This document shows positions 35,255 to 46,628 of a stretch of 64,000 nt of DNA, in pieces; positions within the stretch are counted from its first letter, which is position 1; each line of letters starts with the position of its first letter. The stretch is from Stomoxys calcitrans (lineage: Eukaryota; Arthropoda; Insecta; Diptera; Muscidae). A program made the position numbers and the translations under genes. The notes under the pieces were generated by a model. It had not been told where the DNA came from, ran no database searches, and worked only from the letters and a program-made list of their open reading frames with translations. The stretch lies in contig NC_081553.1 in assembly GCF_963082655.1 (NCBI RefSeq), forward strand, positions 30,724,958 to 30,788,957, in the 5' to 3' direction.

Positions 35255-36980
35255 TACTTTACTTTAATTGGCTATGACAGAATATTTGTTCCGCTAGAAT
35301 AGCGTTCCAAGCGCCTTGATCTTCTGCGCTTATTCTAAAATCTCTGACACCAAGTTTCGAGGTGCCTCCCACAACTTGCTCTTTCTAACGGTCTTTTGAT
35401 CTTCCCGGTTTACAAGGTTAGGGGTGGCTGGCGGATCTTGGAGCAAGCGGCTCGCCACAACGAAAGATACGTGTGCAATTCCACAAAACCCATGAGGTTG
35501 GGGCGCTGGGCCCGTAACCTGCCCCCGGGAAAACTGAGAACTACTATGAGAAACAAAGGAATAGTAAAAACGGACCCCCCCCCCAACATTGACGACCCAC
35601 GCAAACGAAAAAAGGACCTTGATTTGCGGATCTTCACCTGGATTGTCCGCACTCTTTATAGAGAAGGTGTAGTATACCCGCTGACGGACGTACTAGAGAA
35701 GTACAAGGCAGATATTACCGTCTTACAGGAAGTGCGATGGACTGAGAATGGCGTCACAACAACACCAAACGGTGACGAACTATACTATAGCTGCCACAAC
35801 ACGAGGCATGAATTTGGCTGGTGAGTTGTGGTTAGTCGAAGACTGAAACTGGAGGCGAACTTCGGATCTTGGAGCAAGCGGCTCGCCACAAGAGAGAGGG
35901 TGCAATCCACCAAAACCCATGCGGTTGGGGCGCTGGGCCAGTAACCCGCCCCCGGGAAAACCATGAGAACTACTATGAGAAACAAAGGAATAGTAAAAGC
36001 GGACCCCCCCAACGTTGATGACCCACGCAAATGAAAAAAAGGACCACGATTTGCGGATCTGCACCTGGAATGTCCGCATTCGTTATAGAGAAGGTGCAGT
36101 ATACGCGCTGGCGGATGTATTAGAGAAGTACAAGGCAGATATTACCGTCTTACAGGAAGTGCGATGGACTGGGAATGGCGTCACTACAACACCAAACGGT
36201 GAAGAACTATACTATAGCTGGCATAACACGAGGCATAAATTTGGTTGTGGATTTGTGGTTAGTCGGAGACTGAAACACCTTGTCTTCAGCTATACTCCGG
36301 TGAGTGAGAGGCTAGCCACAATCCGCATAAAAACCAAATTCTTCAACATCAGCCTAATTTGTGCCCATGCCCCGAGGGAAGACAAAGACGAGCAGACCAA
36401 GGATATTTTCAACGAGCGCCTAGAGAGAGAATATGACTCCTGCCCCCCGCCCATGATATTAAAATCGTTCTGGGAGATTTTAATGCAAAGATAGAGAAGG
36501 AAGACATTTTCGGTCAAACAGTCGGAAAGTTTAGCCTCCACGAGATAACGTCCAGTAATGGGTTGAGGCTGATAGATTTCGCCGCGGCAAAAAACATGGT
36601 AGTTAGTAGCACCAGATTTCAACATAAAAATATTCACAAAGCCACATGGCTGTCACCCGATCTATTTATATTTTACGAAGAATCTTTCTCTCAAATACTT
36701 TCACAACTACAAGTACCAATTCTGCAGAACCATATAACAGAACGGGTAGTGTCAGTGTCTTGCATAGTGCAATCTTCGTCTCTCGAGAGGTGGCCTTGTT
36801 TCTAAACTGCTTACTTAGTCCAAAGTAGCATCTGTTTGCCAGTATTATTCTTCACTTAATCTCAAATCTGGTGCCATTCGTTTCGGTAATGGCGATACTG
36901 AGGTAGATAAAGTTACTGACTGTCTCAAAGTTGTGGTTCCCAAAGTTCTCCATTCTATATCTGCCCCCATTCTATATCTG
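35255..36980. mobile_element. Rearranged RTE-type LINE insertion with 14-bp target duplication
   Basis: CCGTGCTACTTACA flanks both sides, and the first duplicate (14320-14336) has the empty site. The minus-strand 3' end is at 35255 (plus reads TACTTTACTTTAATTGGC, a short TAAAG-type tail). An APE-type endonuclease lies on plus at about 35420-36665. It is present as two tandem 5' copies: the first has TWIVR (catalytic Asn lost), while the second has TWNVR, LQEVRW, AHAPRED and, after a frameshift, SNGLRLIDFAAAKNM. A minus-strand RT thumb piece (LLYGS, FERKILR) is at about 36665-36950. Predictors often label such endonucleases craniofacial-development-protein-2-like. Confidence 0.8.
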
Positions 36981-38060
36981 CCGTGCTACTTACAACATCC
37001 TTTATTGTTTTCCATGCCACGCCCCTATGTTGGTTCATATCTGGTATTGTGTCCCCACCTAATTGCCCGTATCTGTAAGACTCAAAAGCCGGGCAATGAC
37101 ATAGGAAATGCTCCAACGTCTCATCATTTTTCTCTTATGCCCTACACATGCTATCACTTGCCGCACCGATTTTACATAATTCAGCTTATAGTTCTATGTG
37201 TCCCGTTATGATACCAATAGCAATACCGACCTCCCTCTTGCTTCCTTTCAGTAATAGCCTCCCCTTTTCACGATCTGGATACCCCCATAGTATTTTCGCC
37301 GTCCGTCTGCCCTTTCATACCCATATACTCCGTTAAGGCCCTGCACCCAAACGATGCGGATTTTGCCATCCTCAGAGAAAGCGTTAATCTCCTTCTTACA
37401 CTGCAAGACTCTTCGTGACCTTACCCTATTGGTTGTCATTGCCCTTATGGCCAGTTTAGTCTCTGTGAAGATGTCCGCATTCGACGTCCTTGCATTAACA
37501 CCGCACCACCTCACGCATTCCGTGATCGCCCGAAATCTCCGCCTGCAGGACTTTACTATGGTAAGGCAGTCTAAAACAGATCTCAGTCCCTGAGTTCTCA
37601 ATGTAAACCCCCAGGCTCACTCAGTCCTCTAGCTTTGATCCATTCGTATAACATGATCATCCAGATGGCAATACTACGGCTCCGTCAATCCAAGACAGTG
37701 CCGATGGCAGCAGTTCCTCGCACTCGACTTCAAAGTTCATCTCTGGTATCCGATCGGAAACCTCCTCCCTTCCTTCCAGGTTTCCTATCGTCGCCTCGAT
37801 TATACCGCGATGGTATGAGCTGCTCCCATTCGCAATCCATTCTCCCATCGCCTTAAGTCTCATAGCCGCAGTGGCTGCCTCGCACTTAATCTGTATGTCT
37901 CTGGGGGTCGGATAGAATCTAGAATAATCTCCAGTGTTCTATGAGGCGTGGTGTTCATCGCACCGCCTTTGCCAAGACAACTTGTTCTCTAAACCTGTTG
38001 TACAGTCTTTATGTTGCACCTTTTCTCCATACATAGAACCCAAGACCATATAAAATTATT
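36981..38060 (-). mobile_element. LINE (I/R1-like) RNase H part, second copy
   Basis: This matches 14320-15484, with a ~120 bp deletion inside RNase H (near 37310) relative to the first copy. The minus frames include CVRWCGVNARTSNADIFTE and AMRLKAMGEWIANGSS. It continues a little further 5' (to about 38060) than the first copy, which is cut by a C element. Confidence 0.72.
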
Positions 38061-38309
38061 TAGACCAATTTAAACAAGAATTTCTTGTTGTAGGTTGTCG
38101 AGAAGATAAACTGGAAGTTAGGCTAATATGACAGCCATATTAAGCCATAGGTTCAACAATACTAAGCTTATATGCTACAAGCCAGTCGGATCATCATATT
38201 CAAAATTTCAACCAATTCGGTAAAGAATTACGCACCGCAGATACTCAAGAAGTCACATTAGGAGATAGGTTTGTATCCGAGAATATTAATGGTAAATTTT
38301 TAGCATTTT
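38061..38309. other. Degenerate DINE-like remnant
   Basis: Weak monomer-like text (AATTTCAACCAATTCGG, ACTCAAGAAGTCACATTAGG) on a minus-oriented copy without ends. No gene is seen. Confidence 0.4.
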
Positions 38310-39394
38310 TATACCCTCCACCATAGGATGGGAGTATACTAATTTCGTCATTCTGTATGTAACACCTCGAAATGTACGTCTAAGACCCCATAAAGTATTC
38401 TAGCAATGTCCGTCTGTCTGTCGGAAGAACGCTAAATTTCGAAGGAATAAAGTTAGGCTCTAGAAATTTTGCACAAATACTTTTTATAAGTGTAGGTCGG
38501 TTGGGATCGTAAATGGGCCATATCGGTCCATGTTTCGATATAGCTGCCATATAAACCGATCTTGGATCTTGACTTTATAAGCCTCTAGAGGGCGCAAATA
38601 TCGTTCGATTTGAATGACATTTTGCAAGAGGTGTTTTGGTATCACTGTGTCAAGCATGGTTGGAATCGGTTTTTAACCAGATGTAGCTGCCATATAAACC
38701 GGTCTGGGGTCTTGATTTCTTGAGCTGTTTGGGGGACCACTTCTTATCCGATTTGGCTGTAATTTTGCACGTGGTGTTTAAGTATCACATCCAACAACTG
38801 TGCTCACTATGGTTCAAATCGGTTCATAACCTGATAAAGGTGCCATATACGCCGATCTAGGGGTTTGTTATCTTGAGCCTATAGAGGGCGTAATTATCGT
38901 CCGATTTGGCTGAAATTTTTTACATGGTGTTTTGGTATTACTTACAATAACTGTGCCAAGTATGGTTGAAATCGGTCTACAACCTGGTACAGCTGCAATA
39001 TAAGCGGATCTTGGATCTTGACTTCTTGAGCCGCTAGGGGGCGCAATTCTTATCCGATTTGGCTGAAATTTTGTACGACGTCTTCTCCCATGACCTTCAA
39101 GATACGTGTACAATATGGTCTGAATCGATCTTTTTTGCTTTTTAAGCCCTTGCAAGGGGCAATTCTTCCCCGAATGGACTGAAATATTATACAGTGACTT
39201 CTACAATGTTCAGCATTAAATTCATTTATGGTCCGAATCTGACTACAACTTGATAGCTCCAATAGCATAACAGTTCTTATTCATTATTCTTTGTTTGGCT
39301 AAGAAGAGATACTACGCAGAGAACTCGACAAATGCGATCCATGGTGGAGGATGTGTAAGAATCGGTCCGGCCGAACTTAGCACGCTCTTACTTG
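38310..39394 (+). mobile_element. DINE-1-like type B
   Basis: The 5' TTTATACCCTCCACCATAGG is followed by a shortened microsatellite (GTCCGTCTGTCTGTC) and about five diverged monomers. Then come CCATGGTGGAGGATG (decayed inverted motif), CGGTCCGGCCGAAC and ACTTG at 39394. It abuts a type-A copy. Confidence 0.85.
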
Positions 39395-40604
39395 TTTTAT
39401 TTTATTTAACCCACTACTGAAGGATGGGGGGTATATTCATTTTGTCATTCCGTTTGCAACATATCGAAAATCGAAAGATCCATTTCTGACTCTATAAAGT
39501 ATATATATTCTTGATCAGCGTAAAAATCTAAGACGATCTAACCATGGCCGTCCGTCTGTCTGTTGAAATCACGCTACAGTCTTTAAAAATAGAGATATTG
39601 AGCTACAACTTTGCAGGTTAAGTTCGAAGATGGGCTACATCGGACTATATCTTGATATGGCACCCATATAGACCGATCCGCCGATTTAGAGTCTTAGGCC
39701 CATAAAAGCCACATTTATTATCCGATTTATTGTCCGATGTCGCCTAAATTTGGGACATTAAGTTGCGTTAGACCCTTTGACTTCATTCTTCAATTTGGCT
39801 CAGATCGGTCCAGATTTGAATATAGCTGCCATATAGACCGATCCTCCGATTTACGGTCTTAGGCCCATAAAAGCTAAATTTGGGGCAGTGAGTTGTGTTT
39901 GACCCCTCGAAAACTTCCTTCAATTTGGCCTAGATCGGTCCAGATTTGGATATAGCTGCCATATAGACCGATCTCTCGATTTAAGGTTTTGGGCCCATAA
40001 AAGGCGCATTCATTGACCAATGTCGCCGAAATTTGGGACAGTGAGTTGTCTTAGACCTTTGACTTCATTCTTTAATTTGGCATAGATCGGTCCAGAATTG
40101 AATATAGCTACCATATAGACCGATCTCACGATTTAAGGTTTTGGCAACATAAAAGGGGCATTTATTGTTCGATTTCGCCGAAATTTGGGACAGTGAGTTG
40201 TGTTAGGCACATCGATGTTTTTCTGAAACATGGCCCAAATCGGTCCATATTTAGATATAGCTGTGTTACAGACCGATATCTCGATTAAGGCGCATCTACA
40301 ATCCGATTTTACTGAAATTGGTCACAGTGACTTATGTTAGACTTTTCGTCATCCGTGTCGTATATGGTTCAGATCGGTTTATTTTTAGGTATAGCTACTT
40401 AAAGTCCAATATTTTGTTATACACAATTGAACAGTGACTTGCACTTATTAGTATTAGGTCGAAATCGGAACATATTTCGATAGAGCTGCTATGGCGCATA
40501 AGGTTAGCAGTTTTACCGGATTTTGACGAAAGGTGGTTACATATAAACCCTTGGTGGTGAGTATCCAAAGTTAGGCCCGGTCGAACTTAACGCATTTTTA
40601 CTTG
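39395..40604 (+). mobile_element. DINE-1-like type A
   Basis: The decayed 5' end (AACCCACTACTGAAGGATGG), AAGTATATATATTCTTGATC, GTCTGTCTGTTGAAATCACG and about six monomers lead to GGTGGTGAGTATCC, GGCCCGGTCGAAC and ACTTG at 40604. The type-B copy's 3' end joins it within a run of T. Confidence 0.82.
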
Positions 40605-41469
40605 TTTTATTTAATTTTTGCAAGTGTCGTACCTCTGTTAAGTATGGAACAAATCGGTTCATAGGTGTATCATCCATTACCTCAAAAAGTCACATCAGAA
40701 AATTGGTTTATAAGGCCTGATTTGGCTCTTTCAAAAGCCCAACCGATATACATCATTTAAAAGTTTTTGTGAAAAAAATTGGAATGAATGGGTTACCTTC
40801 CTTGTAAGGTTGGGTGATACTTACAAACTAACCTCCGGACGGACGCACATCACCATGTTGACTTGTAATCACATTGCAAATATATATATTATAAATATTT
40901 TAAGAACTGTTGTAAACAAAATACCCCTTTGCCTTATGCTGGGCAAAAAAACACATTTTGAATATTTACAAAACTTTAATTTCACTTTTGCATGTATTGC
41001 AATTTCTCTATTATTCTTCAAAAAGGGGCTTTCTTTTTTCGAAAATCACATGCAATTGTCGCAATAACAGTGCAACATCACCTTTGTTAGCACGATTTGT
41101 TATTCTTAACACATGCAAATTTGAATCCAGTGCTGCTTATGTATATTCAAAATAATTTACAATCCATGGTGATAAATTTTCTTACAGAAACACAAATTAA
41201 GTGGAAAATTTTTCTAAAGAAACACGACAAAGCTTACCATGTGCATCTACCTTAAACATCGTAACCAGGCTTGGAAAAAGTGACATAAACAATGAGGGGC
41301 AACAATGGAAGTTAAGCAGTAGTACACTAAGAAAATATTTATGTTCGTGGCACAGCTTTTGTGAGGTTTTCCAAAACACAATAAGACTGAAAGAGAGAGA
41401 GAGAGAGAGAACTGAAAGAAAAGAGTGTAGCAAATGGTGGCAATAAGTAAATGCACGTTCATTTCGGCA
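40605..41469. other. Spacer, partly shared with 17650-18110
   Basis: 40900-41335 matches the first copy and is non-coding. It differs there by an AG microsatellite (41396-41410) and small indels. 40605-40890 is a faint DINE-like remnant. No gene is seen. Confidence 0.55.
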
Positions 41470-42425
41470 TGACCTAATCTGATATACTCTCCACCAAGGA
41501 TCGCATCAGCCCAAGCCTTATGATGCTATATGGACCGTACTTGTCATGTAATTGGAAGTCATAAAGTATATCACGTTTAAAAATTCAACCCAATCGGACC
41601 TCTATCCACGCGCCCTCTAGAGGCTCAAGAATAAAAATCGGGCTATCCTTTTATGATATGTGATTTATATCACGTTATGAATTGATGTGGACCATACCAT
41701 TGTCAGGGCTGTTGGAAGTCATAGCAAAACTTTATGTGCAAAATAATACTCAAATCGCGGTAATTGCGCCTTCTGATCCTTCTCATTATCAGATTATATA
41801 TCGATTTTGATATGGCTCGTTTACAATCCGAACCGCCCTAAACTAAAAGGAAGTTTGTGCAAAATCTCAAGCGCCTAGCTTTACTTCTTCGAAAGTTCGT
41901 GAACTTAGCTAGATCGATTAAAAATATGGTGATCAAGTATATATTTACTTTATGGATTCCTAGTCAAATATTTCAATGGTGGAGAGTACAAAAATAAGGT
42001 GCGGATAAGGGTGGGCAATCTTTAGATACCATTTAGTAGAAATTTTGACTAAAGCGGAACAAAATTGGATAAATCCGACCTTTTGATACCACACTAAGTA
42101 TGTAGGCTAAGTCGTCGAAATTAAATCTTGAGATGGATAATTATCGCAGTATTAGTCAAAATAGGACGAACATATATAAGAGAGTTATATAAAAAAGTTA
42201 ACCAATTTAGACCAAAATCCGTACACATTTTAGGGATCTGAAGATGAAAATCGGGTGACACTTAAACATATATGGGAGCTTTTTCTAAATTTGAGAACTA
42301 ACAGAATCCTTTGTGCCAATGTTAGTGAAAATCTGTTAACCAATTATCAAATTATTGCAGCATTGATCCAAATCGAAAGAACATATGTATATATATATGA
42401 GAGCTGTATATAAATCTGAAGCAAT
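41470..42425 (-). mobile_element. Two old degenerate DINE-like copies
   Basis: The first copy (41470-41995) begins with TGATATACTCTCCACCAAGG and ends with ATGGTGGAGAGTACAAAAA, a decayed type-B pair of inverted motifs. It contains CCCTCTAGAGGCTCAAGAAT-like monomer text. The second (42000-42425) has weak monomers only. Confidence 0.5.
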
Positions 42426-43086
42426 TTTTCCGAACCGATATGGCCTATTTGCGTTCCCACCTAAAGTGGAACCCCCTCGGACTGCCAGTGCGGGACACAT
42501 ACACATCGGATGTTCTGTAGTCTCTTCTTCCTGGACGTCCTCACAGCTTCGGCGAAAGTCGTTATTGGAAACTTTCAGTCTGTCTGTATATTTTGCGAGA
42601 ATGACCTGTCATAACGGACACAATGACTGAGACGTGTGTTTTAGCCAGTGACAAAGTGGTAGAGCTCTTGAAGTCTAGATTAGGCCACATACTTTTGGAA
42701 TGCTCACAGCTCCCTTACAGCACCCCCCCCCCCCCCCGGGCCTGATTCTGAATAGGTTAAATGTCACTAAAGTCATACCCACAGATTCCAGTTCCCCTAG
42801 AATGAGTATGGTTGTTCCTAGTCACCCAAGCTGGTCCGCCTTACAATTCCCTGGAATATCTCTGTGGCCCGGCACCCAGGACTGGTGAATATTGAACTGT
42901 TCAGCCATCTAGTTGAGAGATCTGCGACAGTCAAGGGCGATTTTTGAATTGAGAAATACGGTCTTCAGGGATTTAATGGCTGCCTGGCTGTCTGAGAAGA
43001 TATTTATGCCAGTTGTCGTCGTGACATTAAATCTGAGCCATTTCATCACTTCTTTAATTGCAAGGATCTCTGCTTCATACACACTG
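42426..43086 (-). mobile_element. LINE RNase H remnant (Jockey-group-like)
   Basis: The minus strand reads CSVYEAEILAIKEVMKWL, NIFSDSQAAIKSLKTVF, CRRSLN followed by a stop, then MAEQFNIHQSWVPGHRDIPG, then NCKADQLG and a second stop. The RNase H acidic residues (E in YEAEI, D in FSDSQ, D in CKADQ) and the His in PGH are visible, but two in-frame stops kill it. A run of about 16 C near 42722-42738 and a cysteine-rich tail (CPAL) follow. Confidence 0.8.
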
Positions 43087-43264
43087 CATTTAGGTTAGGT
43101 TAGGTTGAGTGGGTTGCCCATCAAAGGTGAGTTCACTTGGAGGCATGTTGGCCCATTGTGGTATCCTAGAAAAAAGGTAAGACAAAGAAGATATAAGACC
43201 TCAGACAATAGGTTATACACGAATAAAAGAAAGACAGAAAGAATGGAGAACCTGAGCGGCGGGT
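43087..43264. other. Unassigned segment starting with GGTTAGGTTAGGTT
   Basis: The GGTTAGGTTAGGTTGA tract resembles the 3' tail next to the LINE at 14204. No open frame of interest is seen. Probably LINE 3' sequence. Confidence 0.35.
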
Positions 43265-44913
43265 GATGAAACGCCCATCCCATCCGAATGATGGCGGTAT
43301 ATTAATTTTGTCATTTCGTTTGCAACACATCGAAATATCCATTTTCGACCCTATGAAGTATATATATGGCCATGTCCGTCTGTCTGTCTGTCACGCTACA
43401 GTTTTTAAAAATAGAGCTGAAACTTTGCACAGATTCTGTTTTTTGTCCATAAGCAGATAAAGTTCGAAGATGGGCTATATCTGACTATATCTTCACATAG
43501 CCCCAATATAGACCGATCCGCCGATTTAGGGTTTTAGCCACATTTAATATCCGATTTTGCCAAAACTTGGGAGAGTGAGTTGTGTTAGGCCCTTCGATAT
43601 TCTTCTTCAATATGGCCTAGATCGGTTCAGATTTGGGTACAGCTGCCATATAGACCGATCTCTTGATTTAAGGTTTTGGGCTCATAAAAAGCGCATTTGT
43701 TGTCCGATGTTGCCGAAATTTGAGACAGTGAATTAAATTAAGCCCCTCGACATACTTCTGCAATATGGCAAAGATCGGTTCAGGTATAGATATAGCTGCC
43801 ATATAGACCGCTCTCTCGATTCAAGGCGAGTTGTGTTAGGCCCTTCGACGTCTTTCTTTTAGTTTGCTCAGATCCATCCAGATTTGGATACAGCTACCAT
43901 ATAGACCGATATCTCGATTGAAGTTCTTGCGCCCATAAAAAGCGCATTTATTGTCCGATTTTGCACAAACTTTGGGAGAGTGAGTTACGCTATACCCTTC
44001 CACACCTTTCTTCAATTTGGCCCAGATCGGTTCAGATTTGGATATAGCTGCCATATAGACCGATATCTCGATTTAAGGTCTTGCGCCCATAAAAGACGCA
44101 TTTATTGTGCGATTTTGCCAAAAATTTGGGCCAGTGAGTTGTGTTAGGCCCGTCGATATCCTTTTTGAATTTAGCGCAGATCGGTTCAGATTTGAGTATA
44201 TCTGCCATATAGACCGATATCTCGATTTAAGGTCTTGCGCCCATAAAAGGCGCATACTTCTGCAATTTGACCTAGTTTGAACATGATTTGCATATAGACC
44301 GATTAAAGGTTTTCGGCCCATAAAAAGGCGCATTTATTGTCGGATTTCGCCGAAATTTGGGACAATGGTTTGTGTTGGGCTCTTTAAAATTTTTTCTTAA
44401 ACTTGGCCCAAATCGGTCCAGATTTGGATATGGCTGCCATATAGACCGATATCTCGATTTTAAGTCTTGGGCCCATAAAAGGCGCATTTATAATTTCACT
44501 AAAATTTGACACAATGACTTATGTTAGGTTTTTTCGACATCCAAAAAGTGAATTTATCAATTAAAGAGGAATTAGTAGACTTGATCCGAAAAAAAAAGAA
44601 ATTAAGGTAAGTATAGAAGAATAAAATAAATATGTAAATGAGCCTTAACATTCATCAACTTAATGCAGTAAAATGTTTCCAAAGTCTGGTTTTAAATGTT
44701 GCCGAGTTACTGAGTAATTGCAGATCGTTAGGAAGAGAATTCCAGAGACGTACAGCGAATATGAACATATGCCATTCAGAAACAAGCCTCCGATACATTT
44801 TGGGAATGATTTTTTTACCTCTAGTAAAAGGTGACGAAAGGTGGTTTACATATATACCCGAGGTGGTGGGTATCCAAAGTTCGGCCCGGCCGAACTTAAC
44901 GCCCTTTTACTTG
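43265..44913 (+). mobile_element. DINE-1-like type A with internal insertion
   Basis: The 5' end is decayed (CATCCGAATGATGGCGG). It then has AAGTATATATAT, a GTCTGTCTGTC microsatellite and about eight monomers. 44540-44830 is unrelated sequence of unknown origin. After that come GGTGGTGGGTATCC, the hairpin GTTCGGCCCGGCCGAAC and ACTTG at 44913. Confidence 0.8.
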
Positions 44914-45600
44914 TTTTGCCTTTTCTTTTGTGTATAGGCCAATACAAATCGCATTTATTAACCGATTTCTCTGAAATTTGGTGCCATGAGAGGTGTTAAA
45001 ACCCTCAATGTGCACCTTGAGTATAGTCCAGATTGGACTATATCTTAATATAGCCCTCATGTAGATCGACCACCAGATTTTAGGCCTTAGGCCCACAAAA
45101 ATCCCATATATGGCTTAACATAGCTGAAATTTGAAAACAGCTATGTTTTACATTTTGACGTCCTTGCCGAGTATGTTGTTTAGATTGGACCATTTTCTAG
45201 TATATCCCCCAAATATACACCGATTTACCGATTTAAGGGGTTTATCCCATAAGTGGTTTGTTTATTACCTGATTTTGCTGAAGTTTGTTACAGTGAGTTA
45301 TGTTAAAGCCCTATACGTTTCCCCTGAATATCGTGCAGATGCAGCTCTATATATATATATATATATATATCAGTCTCCCGATTTACGGTCTTGATCCCAT
45401 ATAAGTTCCATATATTACCCGATTTTGATGAATTTTTTAACCATTGGTGTGGCGTGTTTGGTTCAGAACAGATTATATTTCGATATAGCTACCATGGGTT
45501 AAAAAGTGGTGCTTATTTCGGATTTTGGACGAAATATTGTTTTTATATATCCTCTAGGTGGTTGGTATCCAAAGTTTAACACGGCCGAATTTATTGTTTC
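44914..45600 (+). mobile_element. Older degenerate DINE-1-like copy, second copy
   Basis: The duplicate of 23575-24260, with the TA run at 45348-45370 and a few substitutions. Confidence 0.65.
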
Positions 45601-46628
45601 TTATTTCGTTTCAATGTTTTCGGAATTGGACAATTTATGGCAATTATTTTTTTTTTCAATTTTTCATTAAATTTTAAGCTTTTTTCAAAGTGTGTGAGTT
45701 ATTATTTTCAAGCTTGCAAGCTTTTACTTCGTGTTTGAGAAAATGGTAAAGCGCACACCTTGCATTTGTCCAACATGCATAGGTGGAAAAGAGCATATGA
45801 CTTCTAATTTGCGGTTCTGCAGCATTTGCTTAAAGAACAGCAGCTCCCAATGACCCCTAATCACCTTGTCGTGGTGCAAGAGACCCAAAGAAAAATCAAC
45901 TAATCCGGATGGCTGCACGAGTACACCAAGTTAAGAGTTATATTTGCGTTACAAGTAGTTATTAGCAAATGTTTATAATGTTGCACTAATGAAAAATTAT
46001 ATAAATTGCTTCCAACAACAACAACAACACCAACAACCAACTAACCAATCGACCCAGCAAACATCCATTGGTCTCGGCTTCAGCTTGAGCATGGCTATTT
46101 GAATAAAACTAATTTAACCAGCTTGACGTTATGTTATGCTAACAAAACCACTGCCAATGACATTACCACAGCTCTACCGGGAAGTATCCTTGTTATGTGC
46201 GTGCATTTGCCACACTTGCTGCTTGTGGCATGTCACACTTTAACAATTTTTTTTTTTTATGTGCCAACTACAAGAATGTATTTGTCCCTTTGTGAAGGAA
46301 TGGTTGGCAGGAAGCACACACAAATTCGCATTAGAATATTTTTGATAAAATTAAATCGCTGTATTTACATGCATCTGATAATTTAATAATTTATTTGCTT
46401 CATGATTATTTATTTTGTTTGGGGACTATTATTAGTGCGATTTACACAAAATGCTTTGATAGTGCGTTTTCGGTAATTACTAAATAAGGTGAACAACTTA
46501 ACATTTGTGTTGCAGCATTTTAAATGATTTTTATGTACTGAGATTTGCAATTTCTGGATGTAGAAGAGTTAGACTTATCATTAAATATACCAATGGACCA
46601 AAAGAATTCCTGTGGATTTTATTAGTAA
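45601..46628. other. Spacer, second copy
   Basis: The duplicate of 24261-25245. It has an extra ~45 bp near 46575-46615 absent from the first copy. No gene is seen. Confidence 0.6.

Noticed and set aside
35396..36494. Endonuclease-like frames that could be annotated as a host gene (craniofacial development protein 2-like)
   Set aside because: They lie inside an RTE-type LINE insertion with a target duplication, are duplicated and frameshifted, and are absent from the other copy of the region.
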